Below, piece after piece: positions 7,202-7,637 of a stretch of 7,637 nucleotides of DNA. The notes under the pieces are model-generated. The model saw nothing but the letters and a program-made list of their open reading frames with translations, did no database searches and was not told the origin of the DNA. Numbering within the stretch: position 1 is the stretch's first letter; each line of letters opens with the position of its first letter. The translations under genes were made by a program, and so were the position numbers. Source of the stretch: Candidatus Fermentibacteraceae bacterium (GTDB lineage: Bacteria > Fermentibacterota > Fermentibacteria > Fermentibacterales > JCC-6); assembly GCA_021162285.1 (NCBI GenBank), contig JAGGYZ010000230.1:1-7637 (forward strand). The letters are read 5' to 3'.

Positions 7202-7209
7202 GTCCCGGA

Positions 7210-7228
7210 GTACGGAATGTTTCCGTAC
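7210..7228 (+). promoter_or_regulatory. Palindromic site 2 (candidate operator over the transcription start)
   Basis: A perfect inverted repeat, GTACGGAA-N3-TTCCGTAC, begins eight bases after the -10 hexamer and so covers the expected transcription start and first 20 or so transcribed bases. Its outer six bases and their spacing are identical to those of site 1, and the two centres are 59 bp apart. As RNA it could form an 8-bp hairpin with a 3-base loop at the extreme 5' end. An operator for the RHH antitoxin is the simplest reading. Confidence 0.75.
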
Positions 7229-7235
7229 GTAATAC

Positions 7236-7241
7236 AAGGAG
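7236..7241 (+). promoter_or_regulatory. Ribosome binding site of the antitoxin gene
   Basis: AAGGAG, a full Shine-Dalgarno core, lies 5 bases before ATG 7247. This fixes the antitoxin start there rather than at the in-frame ATG 7181, which lies upstream of the -10 element. An ATG at 7242 is in another frame. Confidence 0.85.
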
Positions 7242-7246
7242 ATGAA

Positions 7247-7516
7247 ATGGCAACCGCCCGTTTCGATATGAGACTGGATGAGGGAATCAAGGCAAAAGCT
7301 GAAAAAGCAGCTGCCCTGCTCGGTTTGAAAAGCCTCACAGAGTATGTCGTAAAGCTTATGGACGATGACGCATCCAGAGTGATAAGCGAGTATTCAAGTA
7401 CCGTGGTTGAGGATGATGTGTTTGATCGTTTTATGCAGGCATGTGAAAAGGCAGCAAAGCCCAACAGTGCTCTGGTGGAAGCACTTGATTTTACAAAAGA
7501 ACAGGATACCGAGTAA
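7247..7516 (+). CDS. DUF1778 / TacA-like ribbon-helix-helix antitoxin
   Basis: Probable antitoxin of a type II GNAT toxin-antitoxin pair: it should neutralise the downstream acetyltransferase by direct binding and repress its own operon. It has 89 residues, normal for DUF1778. The N-terminal half follows the RHH plan: strand ARFDMRLDE at 4-12 (DNA-contacting strand), helix IKAKAEKAAALLG at 14-26, and helix SLTEYVVKLMDDDASRVI at 29-46. The C-terminal part, VVEDDVFDRFMQACEKAAKPNSALVEALDF at about 53-82, is the usual toxin-binding tail with the P-N-x-A-L motif. The start is supported by a strong ribosome site, and a promoter bracketed by two palindromes precedes it, which fits autoregulation. 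It sits 144 bases after the flippase stop and 8 bases before the toxin gene. A closely matching family architecture makes the call strong, though binding to this particular toxin is inferred from pairing. Confidence 0.9.
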   Translation: MATARFDMRLDEGIKAKAEKAAALLGLKSLTEYVVKLMDDDASRVISEYSSTVVEDDVFDRFMQACEKAAKPNSALVEALDFTKEQDTE

Positions 7517-7524
7517 TCTCCGGC

Positions 7525-7637
7525 ATGAAATTTCTTGAGCTGAACAAATCTGTTCATGACAGGTCTTCATTTGACTGCGGCGAGCCGGAGTTGAACAGAT
7601 TTATTCGGTTTTACGCTGCAAAGCACATGAAGGCAGG
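7525..7637 (+). CDS. GNAT-family acetyltransferase toxin (TacT-like), 3' truncated by window end
   Basis: Only the first 37 complete codons are visible. The N-terminus MKFLELNKSVHDRSSFDCGEP, followed by ELNRFIRFYAAKHMKAG, is typical of TacT/AtaT-type toxins, with the F-x-CG-x-x-x-L-N-x-F-(I/L) pattern and the Y/R-x-x-A-x-x-x-H-x-x-x-G start of the second helix. Known members acetylate the amino group of aminoacyl-tRNAs and stop translation. The acetyl-CoA loop and catalytic tyrosine lie beyond the window, so activity cannot be judged. It follows the antitoxin stop by 8 bases. No Shine-Dalgarno core precedes its ATG (TAATCTCCGGC), which suggests weaker translation coupled to the antitoxin gene and would keep antitoxin in excess. 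The call rests on the N-terminal pattern plus the DUF1778 partner. Confidence 0.85.
   Translation, partial: MKFLELNKSVHDRSSFDCGEPELNRFIRFYAAKHMKA

Noticed and set aside
7181..7246. ATG 7181 as the antitoxin start
   Set aside because: It would place the start upstream of the -10 element, lacks a ribosome site, and adds residues not seen in DUF1778 proteins. ATG 7247 has AAGGAG at the right distance.
1..7637. CRISPR array, insertion sequence, tRNA or rRNA
   Set aside because: No regularly spaced repeats, transposase motifs, terminal inverted repeats or RNA gene signatures were seen on either strand. Antisense reading frames are shadows of the + strand genes.

Overview
The window looks like chromosomal DNA from a Gram-negative (diderm) bacterium with moderate GC, by eye near half. 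It encodes an outer-membrane-type polysaccharide export protein, which implies a second membrane. The first gene couples a two-component-regulator-type beta-propeller to a C-terminal FlgD-like Ig module. That architecture is common in the FCB superphylum and its uncultured relatives (for example Fermentibacterota, Cloacimonadota, Latescibacterota). The placement is inference from domain style only; no rRNA or other phylogenetic marker is present.

Layout, all on the + strand. (1) Positions 1-1353 are the 3' part of a large, probably secreted beta-propeller protein that begins before the window. (2) A 106-base spacer follows and carries a possible extended -10 promoter. (3) Positions 1460-7102 are a tightly packed, probably single operon for a surface polysaccharide: dTDP-glucose 4,6-dehydratase (rfbB/rmlB), UDP-glucuronate decarboxylase (UDP-xylose synthase), a Wza-like SLBB export protein, a Wzz/GumC-like chain-length protein without a kinase domain, and a Wzx-like flippase. 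Junctions are 0 nt apart, overlapping by 1 nt, a few nt apart, and overlapping by about 20 nt. (4) A 144-base control region (7103-7246) holds a near-consensus sigma70-type promoter bracketed by two palindromes with the same half-site and spacing, GTACGG-N7-CCGTAC. (5) Positions 7247-7637 hold a toxin-antitoxin pair: a DUF1778 ribbon-helix-helix antitoxin and the start of a TacT-like GNAT acetyltransferase toxin cut by the window end.

Together, the middle genes supply two nucleotide-sugar precursors (dTDP-4-keto-6-deoxyglucose and UDP-xylose) and the inner-membrane flippase, periplasmic length regulator and outer-membrane exit channel of a Wzx/Wzy-type pathway. The polymerase, glycosyltransferases and any tyrosine kinase are not in the window. 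The toxin-antitoxin module has its own promoter and is probably an independent unit lying at the end of the polysaccharide operon. The best candidate for something not explained by gene families is its symmetrical double-operator promoter.
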